Shown: positions 11,340 to 24,499, counted from the stretch's first letter. The stretch: DNA of 64,000 nucleotides from Tretioscincus oriximinensis (GCA_022410635.1 JAJVDF010000002.1:4660778-4724777), one strand, 5' to 3'. The notes: generated by a model from the letters alone, not told the origin. A program made the numbers and translations.

Positions 11340-13140
11340 TGCACAAAACCGATTTCACCATCTTACAAGAGATGAAATATGCCTGTATTTCATGGAAAAA
11401 TATTCTTATGTTATTTATTTCTTCTTGGCATGACACTACAGGACATTTTTTATTGTAGCACATTTACTGTTTGCTCCATTGTCTACAGTTTGAGAAGATA
11501 TCTGTCTNTTTCAGAGGGCAGATTTCAGTGCAAATATCATAACTGATGAATATTCAGCTCAGTGACAGTAGGACAATATTTATGCAGATTATTTTTGTAC
11601 AGAAATCATACAGCTTCAAAAACATGATCTTTTTGTCATTGTCATCTGTTCAATACCCAGAATGCTTTTCATAACATTAGTTAAGAACATTAAAACATCA
11701 AAGGAACCCTTCAAAATTGAACCACAGCCCATCTAAATCAAGCAATGTGCCCACAGAGTGGGCCACCAGTTGATTCTGGACATTCTCAACCAGAAGGAGA
11801 GGGCAAAACTTTCACTTGCATTTGGTTCCCTGTCATTTATTGGAATTGTATGTGTTTCTACTTACTTGAAATCTATTCTGCACTAACTTTAGTTTGGACT
11901 GAGCAATTGCTAAATCCACTTTTGGATCTCATTGGTCGTCATATTAATGTGGATCTTTGGATCCTGCCTAGGACTTGTCCATTTCAAGGGGATTAGATTC
12001 TGTTGAGGACTGTTGCTAGTTTGGACTTTCTGACTTGGACCAGAATGGTAATTTTCAGATTCAGAGATATTATGGAGTCCTTTCACTGTCTCATTCCCAA
12101 AACAGTTCCATCTCTGTAAAAGGACTTTGAATCCATCTATCTCTGGATGCTTGAGGTATGGCCCCTGGTGGCTTTAAGCTTTGCGATAGCTTCTTTCCTT
12201 AATAAGTTATCTTGACGTTTTGTGTGGGACTGGTTGTGTTTCAATTATTTTATGGGTTGCATCCAGACTTGATATTTCTTTTACTATGGTAGTTACATCA
12301 GCAGGAATCCACCTCACATTCTCACATATCAGCAATGCATTTATTGCAAACCTTATTTTCCATAGATATTCCACCCAGTACTTATGTTCTGATGTATCCA
12401 TGCTAAAAATACTCCATATGGCATGCACTAATGGGAACAGGCAGGAGCAGAGGAAAGTTCCACAATTCTAGGCAAAACATGTGATCTTTATTTACTTACT
12501 GGAGCTCAGACATATGAGCATGTGAGGAAGAGAAACCAGTCAGGATCCTACACATGAAAGGTACTCAGATGTTCCCGAATGTGCAATTTAATGAGGATAC
12601 AGGTTTTCTGTCCAACGTGTCAGTTTCTGGATTTTGCAGGTATGTGAGGGTGGACTCACAATTGTTTTTTCTCCAGAATAAAAAGAAATTCAGCCACATC
12701 TGGATGGGGATCTTAACTGTGTTTTTAATTAACATTTGAATGTTTTACATCACCCATTCAGAACCCTATAAGTAAAGGACAGGATATTAAACAAACAAAT
12801 GCCACTAGGAATTTCCTGGGAGTAAAAGTAAGTTTCAAACAAAATTATACATATTATACCCATTATAGTAGCAGACATTTCTCCTATTTTTCCATTATTG
12901 CTATAATATGAAAAGTATATTGCAAAATATTTTCCTTCCCCAAAGGAAAGTATCTGAGTATCTAAGTACTGTATCTGAATCTGACTCAATTTCAACATCC
13001 ATTTTGTTCCTCAGTGTTTTCACACTTCAGCATGTTTCTTGCTATCTATAAGACAGAAGAGACTGAGCTCACAACAAAGCTCATTTATTGTGTTTCAAAC
13101 ACCAAACTTTGATTTTCAGTTTTCTCTAGTAACTCAAAGG
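11340..13140. other. unassigned noncoding stretch
   Basis: No gene or recognised repeat is seen. Open frames are under 85 codons and have shadows on the opposite strand. Confidence 0.4.
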
Positions 13141-13145
13141 CATTC

Positions 13146-13490
13146 ATCCTATATATAAGAGAACAATCAGACAGCTAGGGGGTTGTAACTCCCACCTCCC
13201 TCGCTGTCTGATTGGAGGGAACAATGCTGGAGCAGCAAAACAAAGACAAAACAAAATGGCGGACAGACGCAAGGTTGGCTGTCTGCCCAGTCCCCGAGCC
13301 AAGCTGAGGAGCAGGTGGCACAGGTGGTCCAGTAGTGGCCAGTAGTGGCCAGGCGACATCAGGTTTGGCCTTGGTGGGGCAGCACCACCATCTGCACCTG
13401 GCCAGGAGNAGCTGGGGGAGGTGCTGTCCAGGGGACCGGGAAGGAAGGCTAGAGCCCGAGCTCATTGCCAATATCGAGCTTAGGCTAATC
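13146..13490 (+). mobile_element. GC-rich block, possible Helitron-like element
   Basis: An abrupt GC rise follows tcctatatataagag, a start typical of animal Helitrons (TC then a TATA-rich run, preceded by A). Near its start, caatcagacagc and gctgtctgattg form an inverted pair. An aaaatggcgg site (YY1-like) and a tandem agtggccagt duplication follow. A 3' end of CTAA before T lies near 13486, but its hairpin is weak, so the class is tentative. Confidence 0.35.
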
Positions 13491-13499
13491 CCCTTAGTA

Positions 13500-15270
13500 A
13501 ATGATAATTCTTCAATGAGACTGATTTCTCTCATTTGTTTCAGCTTGTATATTGTATTGACGTTTTAGAGATTTAGAGATCATCAGGTACTGCAAAAACA
13601 CAAAGCTTTTAAATAAAAAAATAAAATATTTATATATTTTTAAAAGGCAATCTTTGTCTCCAAAAGTGAGCAGATGGAAGGTGAATTTTCTTTAAATGTC
13701 AATTATTGTTTTGGCTTTCATTATTTCTGTTTGGGACAGATGGTAATGTTAAGGATCTGGATGAAGTTTATACCTGTTATTGACATTAAAAAACTTGGAG
13801 AAATTATTTACCAGCTAAGATGATTATTTGGGAGATTCNTCATGGTGCAAGGAAGGTGTCCGTAGCAGTATTTGCAAATGGAAAGTGATTTAACTGCAAT
13901 ATTGGCAATTGCCTCATGTGCATGCAGTCTAGGATGCTGTGAGTTGTAAAACACAAATTTAGTGAAATCAGTCACTAAACAAGAAAAAAATGAATTAGTT
14001 GAAAATTTGTAGACTGAGTCTCATTCCAGAATACATCTTGGAATAAGGACATGTCATTTGCCTGCTAGGATAAAGTCATCCTACTTTAAAATTGCAAAAT
14101 CCTCTCCTTTTATTATTATAATTGTGCAAATGGAGTGGTCCAGCTGGTCTTTGGGTTGGTCTACTGACCCAATGTGGACACAGTCTTAGAGGATAAGTCT
14201 GAATAGTTGCAAGTTTCAGACTATAATAGCATCATTCTTCTTTCCTCCTGTGTATTGGAAACAGCTGACTTCAACAACCGTTAAACAAATGACCCTTCTC
14301 AGAATCCTGCAACCCATCAGTACTTGCATTAGTAGAAAAAGGCTAGGTTCGTTATCAGATTTGAGAAAGGATATATTGCTCAGAACTTAAGCATTATAGA
14401 TGGGTTCTCCAGCCAACTTCCTGTAAGCAGCAAAAATGTTTCCTGTGGGAGAGACTGGGCAGACTGACTAAAGAGATTTCCCCTCTCCTAGGACTAGTTG
14501 TGATGCATAGCTGTGGTCCACAGGGCAGGGTCACAGGTAGGCTGGGCAAAAGAGGCTGCCAGGTGCTTGGACTACAATTCCCAGAAGGACCTACCAAGAG
14601 CACAACATCACCTCTATTTCACTTTTTTCACATTTCGATTACTGCTGCTGCTACTGCTGGCTTTGTGAAGCTGCTGGGTATCCAAGCCTTTATAATAAGC
14701 ACTTGTTATTGGGAAATAATGGGATAGAAAGTAGCAGAAACAACATTTAAAACCATAAAAGGGGAAATAGGATTTCTACTAGAAAGCAGAGAAACAGGAA
14801 GCCGGCAGTTTCCAATTGTTTACATCTGGCACGCTGTCTACAGGGTAAGCTGATCCCAAGAGCTGGTTCGGTATAACATAGCTTCTGAGATTCATTCCAT
14901 GATCTCTCTCAGCTCCAGCCCTCCTGTTATTGGAGCAGTACATAAACGTGCTCTTCAGCTATGGAAGCCACAGGGGAAAGTAATTATGTTTAATAGATAG
15001 AGCCCTTGTTTGAAGCCACCCCAATATAAAGCTGCATAAAGAAGTAATTAAATTTAATAGTGGTCTCAGCTACTAGACAAGGATATACAATCTATTCAAT
15101 TGAGGGTTCTTGGAAACAAGCATCTTCACTGGTTGCAGCTTCATCACCTGAAATATTTATGCTTTTGTAATTGTTCAAATTGAATCTCCATACAAAGGAA
15201 CATCCTGCATTTCAGAATTGATGGAATGAGGAGCCTTTGTCCTGATTGGAGGGATGGGGGCAGGAAGAGG
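13500..15270. other. unassigned noncoding stretch
   Basis: No gene or recognised repeat is seen. Open frames are short and overlap on both strands. Confidence 0.4.
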
Positions 15271-15276
15271 GGGGAG

Positions 15277-15318
15277 TGTGTGTGTGTGTGTGTGTGTTGG
15301 GAGGGAGGGAGGGGGGAG
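15277..15318. repeat. (GT)n microsatellite with G-rich flank
   Basis: A run of gt dinucleotides is followed by gggagggaggg. Confidence 0.9.
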
Positions 15319-15339
15319 GACACCATGCAAAATAGGATT

Positions 15340-15960
15340 ATAAAAGAAATCCTAAAAAGTCACACTTTAATATTCTACTCTCATTTTCATCAATCACCGA
15401 AGCAATACCCTCTAGATCAGTGCATTAACTTGTTTATCTTTTACAACGAGGGAAAAAGAAGAAGAAGAAGAAAAGACCTCCATAGCTTCATCATTCATTC
15501 CGGAGCGAGGGGGGAGAAAACAAAAGCCAGCCACCGAAATTTGCATGGTGCTCAATTATACATTAGTGAACATCACTTGGCAATCTGTTCATATCAATTT
15601 AATTGGATTTTAATACTGCCTCTGATCTTGTTTTCTAATTAACAGCAGTGCCTGGCAATAAAGCAGAACCATGCACCCAGCAACACCTTTGATCTCAACC
15701 ATATGGAGCATCTCTATGCTCTTGGAAAAAAACTCTCCCTTTCCTCCGATGTAGGCCGAGAAATAACGGGGGCCCCCAGATGGCTGAATACCACTCATGA
15801 CTGCGACTTCATTGATTATTTTCTCTTCTGATTGGTCCTGATTGAAAATAAATAAAACATGCACTTGGAACTGGATGCAAATTGGTGTCACAGTCTTTCG
15901 GTTATGTTGATCGTTTCGCTCAGCTCCTTCTTTGGATGACAAGCATTTTAAGTAAACATT
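15340..15960. promoter_or_regulatory. candidate conserved noncoding element
   Basis: This is single-copy-looking sequence between repeats, with no transposon signature. It has several homeodomain-type cores (attaat, taattaac, caattaa) and intact CpG sites such as tttcgg and gatcgtttcgctc. Such a mix is typical of vertebrate developmental enhancers. This is a judgement from composition only, since no alignment was possible. Confidence 0.3.
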
Positions 15961-17080
15961 AATTGACTCAATGGTCTGTATTTAGGAGCTCAACTTTTAT
16001 CACCAAGACCTTGTGTTTTATGTGTAGCTACTGTCCTCCGAGCACAACATTTTAATTAGGATTGAAGGAACCTAACTGTTCATTCCTTATCTTCCTGATG
16101 CTATCATCATAGGCAAACGATTTAAGCTTGATTTGAGCACAGCAGAGAGTGATTTATATCTGCTATTTTGTGACTTGCCGTTGACAAGCAGCTCCTTTAT
16201 ATTTTCTTATTCTATGTCCCGCTTCCCTTTCCCAGGTCAAACTCAGAGTTCAGGCTGCTCAAGGAGAGCAGATGCCGGTATGTCACATTTCATGTGTTCT
16301 TTCTAATAGCTAATGTTCTCCTTCAGTTTATATGAAGGGAGGAATTGATTAGCAGTTTTCTATATTCATATGAAAAGGAATGGAAGGAAGAATGGGTGCA
16401 AAACAGAGAAAAAGAGAAAGGTTACCCTTGGTACAGTGTTTTTTTTTAATCCACTGTGATTAGGCCTTCCAATATTCCACTTATTTTTGCAAGCATTTTT
16501 TATTGGAAAAAAGTTTAATTATTAAACAAAGTAATCTGATTTTCATATCTGAAGAAAGAGATGATCTTGGGTGATGTGTATTGGGAATAAATATTATACT
16601 TAAAAATTAAGACTCTTATCGACGAGGCTTCAGGTTGGGTAGGAGGACAACACACATCTGTTTAAGAGCCTACATGATTTGAAAAGACCAACGTTTATGC
16701 CTTTAGTTAAAGTAAAAGTAAAAAGGCTGATTAAAATATTTAATGTCTCTAGGGGATTGATTAACAAGCAGTTCTCAAAAGAATGCTGAGTAGATGAAGG
16801 GCAGACACATAGAACCTCTTGCATTGTGACTTATTCTGGAAGATGTCACAGAACAAGGGCTTGTAACTCGTATGCTACTGCATACTTCAGCAGGCCCTGT
16901 CCTCTGTTATGCTTTGCTTGCACTGGACAAAGTAAGGACTGGGTTAGAGTGCCCCAAATTGCACTCTATCCCAGTACAGCTCAAGAACTTGACATCAAGG
17001 TCTACAATTAGTCTGGGGCCAATATAACTAGGCCATGAAGAAAAGTATACAGAAGGCATTAATCCATTTAGTCATGCTAA
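15961..17080. other. unassigned noncoding stretch
   Basis: AT-rich, with no gene or repeat recognised. The part at 16090-16220 may continue the possible conserved element to its left. Confidence 0.35.
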
Positions 17081-17082
17081 AT

Positions 17083-17335
17083 AAAGAGGCTCAGTGGTGC
17101 AGAGGTTAAGAACAATGGTCTTTCAACAGAGAGGTCGATGTTCAAGGCCCATGTGTCTGCTGTGGAGACGAGTAGATGCCTTCTATTGGCCTTAACTTCA
17201 GCCAACCTAGCTGTTCAAAAGCAAGAAATTGCAAGATGGGAAAGATAGAATGTAAACCGTCAGGCAAAAAATAGCTGCTTTGAATCCCTTTGGTTGAGAA
17301 AAGTGGGGTATAAAAATCCAGTTCTCCTCCCCCTC
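17083..17335 (+). mobile_element. tRNA-derived SINE (family B), full length
   Basis: The head ctcagtggtgcagaggttaa resembles a tRNA box A region. It is followed by gaacaatggtctttcaacag and a body with cttcagccaacctagctgttc and gcaagaaattgcaag. Copies with the same order lie at 30955-31190 and 63050-63310. It ends in tggggtataaaaatcc and a pyrimidine-rich tail. The layout resembles squamate SINEs. Confidence 0.75.
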
Positions 17336-17494
17336 CTCCTCCCCTCCTTCTAATTGGACATCCACATCATCTTCAGCCAAAGGCATAGCATGGGTTTGCC
17401 AGCACCTTAGTCGAACAAATGCAGTATCAACATCTCCATCCCTGATCGCTGCTGTCACCTACTATCTTGCTGCTTAGCTGTGAGGTCTCTGACA

Positions 17495-18035
17495 TAAGAA
17501 CATAAGAAGAGCCATTCTGGATCGGGCCAGATCCCATCTAGTCTAACATTCTGTGTCACACAGAGCCTCACCAGATGCACCTTGGCAGTCCAAACAGAGG
17601 AAAGCAAAATATGCACCTGTTCATCACTCCCTGCAAATGGCATTTCAGGAGCTCCATCCCGGAGGCAGCATCCAGACATCCACCCTAATACACATTTATA
17701 CCCCTGGTGTCCTGTCTTCTCCTGTCTTGAAGCTATCAAAGCTATTAGCTGCTACCACCTCTTAAGGAAGTAAATTCCACAGGCCGATGACCCTCTGGGT
17801 GAAAAAAATACTTTCCTTTGTCTGTTCTCTTCTGCCCATCACTTCCAAGGAGTGCCTTCTGGTTCTAGTGTTGTGTGATGGAGTAAACATTTTTTCTCTA
17901 TTCACCTTATCCATCCCATGCATGATTTTGTACACTTCAATCAGATCACTACATCTTTCCCTCCCAGTACCACTCCTCCTTATCTTCCACCTGTGTTCAT
18001 CTGTGTTTCTGTCCCTGGACACATTCTATCCAAAC
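17495..18035 (-). pseudogene. CR1-type LINE, ORF2 C-terminus and 3' end (relic)
   Basis: The minus strand encodes the conserved C-terminal tail of a CR1-clade reverse transcriptase protein: DLIEVYKIMHGMDKVN, then NTRTRRHSLEV and FFTQRVIGLWNLLP. This runs into the typical 3' end (catctagtctaacattctgtgtcacac, reversed). The polymerase domain itself is missing, as expected for a 5'-truncated insertion. It cannot be active. Confidence 0.85.
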
Positions 18036-18352
18036 ACTGGGAATTTTCTACGTGACGGTGAAGGCATACTATTTTTTACCACATTTTAGGAATTTTGATT
18101 CTGGATTGTCCTCCCCATGCTATGCCATTGTCTTCAGGGTTAAATATTCCTTTCCAACAAAAAAACCTGTGGTACAAAACAAGTATTAATAAAGGAAGTC
18201 TTAGAGATGAAAAACAGGCAAGTGTTGAAGATTTAAGTCATGAACCTATGAACATTTTCAATTCTGTGAAATGGGACTCTGGCTTTGCTAGAAGTGGTAC
18301 CTGGCACCATCTGATTAAGTCCTAAGGATTCTGGTACACATAAAAGAAGTTA

Positions 18353-18533
18353 GGCCCTATTCACACACAGAACCTTATTCCAGGTAACATCTCATGACAG
18401 AGCTTGACCATACACATGACAGTATAGACAATGGCTGGCCCCATTTGGGCCTGCCATAGTCTTCACTAGCATTTGGATGGCAGGTTCCTATTCCATGGTA
18501 CAGCCCAGGATAAGGCTCCATGTGGACAGAGCC
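18353..18533. mobile_element. PIF/Harbinger-like MITE
   Basis: The inverted ends GGCCCTATTCACACACAG and GTGGACAGAGCC extend inward to AACCTTATTCC and GGATAAGGCT. The flanks are TTA on both sides (18350-18352 and 18534-18536), the 3-bp target preferred by PIF/Harbinger transposases. It has no coding capacity. Related relics are at 36472-36575, 41039-41202 and 44132-44243. Confidence 0.65.
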
Positions 18534-18539
18534 TTAGTT

Positions 18540-19165
18540 TTGCCCCCTACTGGAATGTTCCACCGTTTGGACCAATAGGTAGTTAATGTCCAATTTTTTT
18601 CAAATATTCAAATTCCTGTGGCTGTCAACAACATTATTCCTTTGTTCCCTATGGCAGGGATGCTATCCCTGATAGGCAGAGACTGCAGGAACTTGTGTGA
18701 GAGGAGTGGATCTGAATCTGAGGGTATTGTGTATTTGTATGTCTATGTGTGCAAATGTTCTCTTTCTGGCTTTTATAAGCACATTTCTATGAAGCCACAT
18801 AACTTATGAGGAACAATATGCATCATTTTTTCTTTCTACTAGTTGAGATTTCACCTGGTTCATCTGGGGAGTTTAGGGACTGGATTTATATCTTACTGGA
18901 AACAAAATGTACGCTGTACATCACATGCAGTATCTGTGAATTATGGCCCTTGTCTTTCAATTCTCTCAGTGATACTTTCCTTACACCACCCCAAAGAGGA
19001 GTAGTGCTACAGATTCTCCTTCTTCTAGTCGGGTGGTCGCTCCCTCCCCCAGTCATTACTTTGCGTAGTGGAAAAAGGGACAAAATATTTCCATTTTCTA
19101 GGAAGAGTTAGCCTGTCCATATGGATGTCTTGGCCTTAGGATGCTCCCCCTGGTGCTTATCTATG
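18540..19165. other. unassigned noncoding stretch
   Basis: No gene or recognised repeat is seen. Two overlapping frames (18806-19111 plus, 18886-19083 minus) have no family signature. Confidence 0.4.
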
Positions 19166-19169
19166 TAAA

Positions 19170-19560
19170 CACCTTTCTGATTAGTTTTTCCATTTCCTTG
19201 GTTTTGTTGGAAATAGAAAATGAAAGAAATGCATAAATTGAGAGAGCATAAAGGAGGTGATTTTTATTCCAGTTTCGATTTGCTGATAAATTAACAATAT
19301 GCTCGCTTCTATCGAGTGCAGTGACATTTTACCGATGAAGGAGCAGAGCTGATAAACAACGGGGGTTTCCTGTTAAACCTAGCAAAGAACTCACTGCTGA
19401 TTGGTTTCCATCGTGGCTAGATTGCTCTTGTGGTTGCTGAGCATCCTGAGACTTGTTGCTCTTGTCATCATTAGTATGCTGAGGCACCATTTTGATCTTT
19501 GTTGTAAATTTACTTCCTCTGATAGTGTATCGGAGATGAGAGTATGATGCTGCTGAATCT
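19170..19560. promoter_or_regulatory. candidate conserved noncoding element
   Basis: Repeat-free sequence with retained CpGs (tttcgattt, gctcgcttctatcgag, gataaacaacggggg) and forkhead or homeodomain-like cores (gataaacaac, ataaattaac). It is flanked by ordinary AT-rich DNA. This is a suggestion from composition only. Confidence 0.28.
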
Positions 19561-19749
19561 GCTAACCAAATTGCTGCTGCTAAATAAGTTGTATCCTTTC
19601 TACAATAGTCTCACTGAGGCAAATATGCCTTAAGGTCTTTTTATCTGTGACTCTCACATTCCTTTAAATTTCAGTGCCTTTTCTTTTGAAAGGCTGGTGG
19701 ACTTCATGAAGGTTATCTAGTTATGAGAAAAGCTTAAGCTTAGCCAGAG

Positions 19750-20050
19750 TTACTAGTAGTAGTAGAAGAATTGGGTTTTTATACCCTGCTGTTTTCCAGA
19801 GCAGCTTACAGGGTTAATTTTCGCCTGAAGGCTTACATCTTATTCTATCTTCCCCATCAGGTTAATAATGGTACTAATTTATCTGATTGAAATGCAGATT
19901 ACAATTTTGCATCTCTTTCTAATACATGGGTTGGCTGGAGCTGCAGGCTACTGGAAGGTGCTCACCCCTCCCCATGTCTGACACAGGGCTTTGAAAACCG
20001 ATCTCTCAGATGAAAGACAGTCTTCTTAGCAACTGAGCAAGACCAAGAGA
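19750..20050 (-). mobile_element. SINE-like repeat, reversed
   Basis: agtagtagaagaattgggtttttataccctgc is the reversed 3' end of squamate-type SINEs, and gaaaaccgatctctcagatgaaag resembles a reversed head. The middle is diverged, so the family assignment is weak. Confidence 0.5.
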
Positions 20051-20109
20051 TTAGCAGGGGCAGAGCATTACAATGTAAACTGTTAATTGCATCACCTCTC
20101 ACTCCAAAA

Positions 20110-20240
20110 GTATTCATTCTTTAGACTTGCCTTGATTACTGTTGAGCAAACCACAATCATTCCTGCACTGAGGAAAAATCCCTGCAGGAAGTGAAAATGC
20201 TATATTTTAGCCTTTCTGTGTTCTATAACCTATTCATGCC
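20110..20240. repeat. dispersed repeat family D, partial
   Basis: It shares gagcaaaccacaatcattcctgcactgagg and gcctttctgtgttct with the other family D copies. Confidence 0.5.
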
Positions 20241-20841
20241 TGCAGTTCTCCCACAGCACTCTGGGGCAAAAGAATCTGGTGCCTTTATGGATTTAAAATG
20301 TTAAAAGGTTTTAAAATTACACTGGGAAAGGCTGTTTAAGCAGGCCCTGAACCAGCATTGCTTCAGTGTCAATACCAGCTCAGTGTCAGCACCCAGGGCC
20401 CTTTATATCCTCTAGTTCTGGGGCTGAAAATATTTTCACCCAATCTTATGGAGGGCAACCAAATATGAAGAACATAGAGAGGTTGTAATACAGACTGCAC
20501 ACTTCTAGCTCCTTGACTAGAAGTCCAGGGAAGTGTGTGCAAAAGCTAGTGGATGGTGATGATTCCTAGAGGTCTTTTTTGAAAGCAAATCCCCCAAAGC
20601 ATAACTGTTTTGCTTTGTGTATTAAAAATGGGTTTTGGGAAGACTCATTTTAAGTTTGAACTATGTGCACTGGCCCTCAGTTTGGTTTAAAGCACTACTA
20701 TACCTGCATCTGTTAATTTTGGTGGATTCGCTCTAGTTGTTTCTGAGTTTGCATCTATGATCCTTTCCAGGATCTTGTTCGGAAAACCTGCCGTGTACAT
20801 TCTAGTGCGAAGTTTGCCAGCCTTGCAGATGGCAAATCACT

Positions 20842-20885
20842 ATTTATTTAATTATTTATTTATACTTATACCCCACCCTATAGCC
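20842..20885 (-). mobile_element. L2/SINE 3' tail fragment
   Basis: Reversed (aaat)n tail followed by ataccccaccctatagcc, as at 35430-35475. Confidence 0.55.
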
Positions 20886-20944
20886 GATAGCATATATAAC
20901 AGAATAAGGCTCAGTGTTGAAAGCATCTAAGTCTAAGGCTGGGT

Positions 20945-21076
20945 TTATGTATATATGTTTTATATACATAACTAGTATATGTTTAATTATACATATAAAT
21001 GTACATACGTATATAGTTATGTATATAAATAAATATACTAGTATATGCATATACGTTTTATATACATAACTAGTGG
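20945..21076. repeat. AT-rich direct repeat region
   Basis: The 20-base block at 20957-20976 recurs exactly at 21055-21074. The space between is made of tatatacata-type units and can form several hairpins. Confidence 0.8.
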
Positions 21077-21079
21077 AAA

Positions 21080-22255
21080 ATGCCAAAAGGTTTTTTTCCT
21101 CCTCCTCTGGGCCATTCTATGGTAACTTACGTTATGAACAGAGAAGAAAATTAAATGTTGGATTCAAATTTTAAAGGAGAATTGCAAATGAATGTGTATG
21201 ATTAGGGCACTTCTTGATGGATGTACATATGCTTTACCTTTGGCCAACATAACAAACAGGCACTGTTTATAGTGTGGTAGAAATTCCTAAATGTAAAATA
21301 GTAACTTATGTTACATAAAAATGACAGCTGAACTATAATCTTAATTTTAGTTAGTTTCTGTTCTGTTATTATTTCAGGCTGCTACTTTTACCATTGAGAG
21401 TATAAAAGCTAAGGTATTAACACCTAGTTCCACTGACATAAAATGTGCACAGTTTACAAATAATCACTTGTAATCTGTTGTTCGGAGGCTGCCTAACCAA
21501 CACTGCCTCGTGCAATAGGAGGGTGTAGAACTTTAGATGCCATATCTGGGCCACGGAATTGGATGCTACAAATGTGCACTTTCTGTTATGATTTGTGACT
21601 TCCTATGCCTCTCTCAATTAGGATTTATGATATACTGTCTATAATAGTATGATTATTTGGGATTTCCCTCACATATTCATGAAGATCCAGCTGTGGTAGA
21701 GCTAGAAAGCGTGTGATGTCTCCTATATAGCTTCTATAGTGTGATATCTTTGCACCATGGGAGTGCCACCTGGACACAGTCTGCAAGATCTGCATTCAGC
21801 TTGCCCTTCAGCTCAATCAAACATTTACAAGAATCAAAATAAACCAAATCAGATTCATTCTATCATCACTATGTTTTCTAACAGCAATATGATAAATTTA
21901 TGTGGTTTGAGCACAAATAAGATTGTGACATCTTATATAAGATGCATGGTGGACTAACATGAAATTAGTTATAATCCTGGCATAGTATTTGCATAGGTTG
22001 TGGAGAAACAGTATATGGTATAGTTAACTACCATGTACCTTTTCCCCTCCAAGGTGAGAAAACTTATGCAACATTTATGGAAATCTGGCCTCATCCTGAG
22101 AAGGTCTCCACCCAAGCCCAGCAGTCTCGTACTGTATGTCAGAGAATGCTAGGGTGAATTAAGCATTAATCTAATATAAATCAGCATGCAGTAGGATTTC
22201 TTTTTCATAACCATGATCAACTATACTTAATTCGCTGAAAGATAGCAGCCTCCTC
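21080..22255. other. unassigned noncoding stretch
   Basis: No gene or recognised repeat is seen. Confidence 0.4.
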
Positions 22256-22259
22256 AATT

Positions 22260-22650
<391 letters not shown>

Positions 22651-23017
22651 ATTTTCTAGATAGGTAGCCTCCTGGTATTTTCTGGTCTCTTGAGCGTCTT
22701 CCACAGTATACATACTAGTGTGGAATACACAATACACTTTCTGTCCCAAATCAAGTGATCTGTGCCAGAAAGATAGTGATAGTGGGGATATGCTGCCAGC
22801 TATTTGTATGATGGATACTGGTACTGGGTATTGCCTCTAGATATTGCTTTTCCTAAGTTCAGAGACCCCTTCTGCACCTCCTGTGAAGGGTGGTACTAGT
22901 GATAGCATTTCTACGATGAACTGATCAATTATTCCCTGAGTAGTTTTACCTCGCCCCCACTTACCTTTAGTATTCTTGCTGTAATTAGCAACACATGCTT
23001 GTGACTGAAAGTCACAC

Positions 23018-23188
23018 AAGTGGGGCTTGTAGCACTTTGGAGACTAACAGTAGAAAAGTAGTTGGCATGAGCATCTGAGGAAGTAGACGTGTCTACGAAG
23101 CTTATGCCACCTACTTTGTTAGTCTCTAAGTGCTACTAGCCCCTTTGCTGGACTTTCTACTAGACTAACATGGCTATTTCTCTGAAAA
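23018..23188. mobile_element. hammerhead-type repeat, inverted pair (family H1)
   Basis: The left arm is minus and the right arm plus. The plus arm shows GCAT-CTGAGGA-A-GTAGAC..GTCTAC-GAAGCTT-ATGC (23071-23107). Stem II is fully paired and GCAT/ATGC can close stem I, but one A of the GAAA is missing. The tail gttagtctctaagtgctactagcccctttgctgg is typical, and the element ends in catggctatttctctgaaa. Confidence 0.72.
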
Positions 23189-23391
23189 TGAGGAATGAGC
23201 TTTTGTATACAAGTCCACTTCTTCAAATGCTAGGGGACAAATGCCAGGGACAGACTTTATGTAGGAAACTGAATGCAAGAAATAACAACAGTCACATGCT
23301 TGTGATTGATTCATGATAGTCTTGATTTAAAAGACCAGTCCTCACATTTGGTATAAGCCAGACTTTTCATGTTTTGAATTCTCTAGCCTGA

Positions 23392-23575
23392 TCCGAAGCA
23401 TAGGTGTAGCTAGATTTGCGGGGGCCTTGGGGCAGATAAACAAAGTAGGACCCCGGGACCTGTTTTTTTTTTTTTTTACAAACAGTCACACACACCTGGG
23501 GAGGGAGGACTGATCCTGAGGGCNCTGGGGCATTGCCCTGGCATGCCCTATGGTAGCTATGCCTGTATTCAACAT
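23392..23575. mobile_element. candidate hAT-like MITE
   Basis: The ends cataggtgtagctag and ggtagctatgcctg form imperfect inverted repeats around G-rich filler with a T run. No clear target duplication is visible. Assignment rests on the TIR style alone. Confidence 0.35.
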
Positions 23576-23799
23576 GAGTGGCTATGCCCATATTCCTCAT
23601 ACANTCTTATTTGATAAACATCTTTTTCTTTTTTAAAAAATATTTATGGGTTTCATAAAATAAAAAGGGAACATTCGTTACCTTGGCATCACTGCCTTGA
23701 TATCTTTTTGACCATTCTAAACATTCTCCCCTATTCAATTGAAAATTTACATTGGAAGTTTTGAGTTGGATGTCTATTCTGGAAAGAGTTAATAGAGGC

Positions 23800-24495
23800 A
23801 AATAAAATTCTTAAATTGTTAATAATATTCCCAATTTGATCTTGCTCTCTCCCCCCATCTCCCGAGCAGTAAGAGGATAAGTGCGAGTGATAGCCAGATT
23901 TATAAATTATTTCTTGCAAGATGAATGCTTTAAAAGGGAATATAAAAACTTGCTATGTGTCAGGCAATCCATAGAGGCATTAGTGAGTGGAGCTGATTTT
24001 CTCAGTCCCCCTGAAAGCCGGAGTGATAGTTTGTAAATTTAGCAACTTCACTTACAGAATGGAATTTGTCATTAGTCAGATTAATGTGATCAAGGGAAAA
24101 TAATAGATTTGCACATAAAAATACAGAAGGTCACCAATTTAGCCTCAATGAAGAAAGAAAATATTTTTATAAAATTATGTCTATACATTTTAGGGATTGG
24201 TACAACTAGCTCTAAGCTGTTTTGCAGCATTGGGATTTAGCTTTTATGTGCAGTACTGTGCATTGCAATATGAAAATGGTGATGCAGAAAAGGGTTTTGT
24301 TGTTGTTTCCCTTTTTGTGACTTGATTTAAACTATAAAAATGGAAACCTAAGAAGNCGTTTTAAAGAAGCCTTTAAAAAACACAAAACCCCCAAGCGCTG
24401 GCTTTTAGAAACAAATATTCTTAACTATCTACAGAAAGTGCTCCAATCAGTAAAAGACTTGCAGTTTCAAATGTTCAATATTTAGGTCACTTCAC
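23800..24495. other. unassigned noncoding stretch
   Basis: AT-rich, with nothing recognised. Confidence 0.4.
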
Positions 24496-24499
24496 TTAG

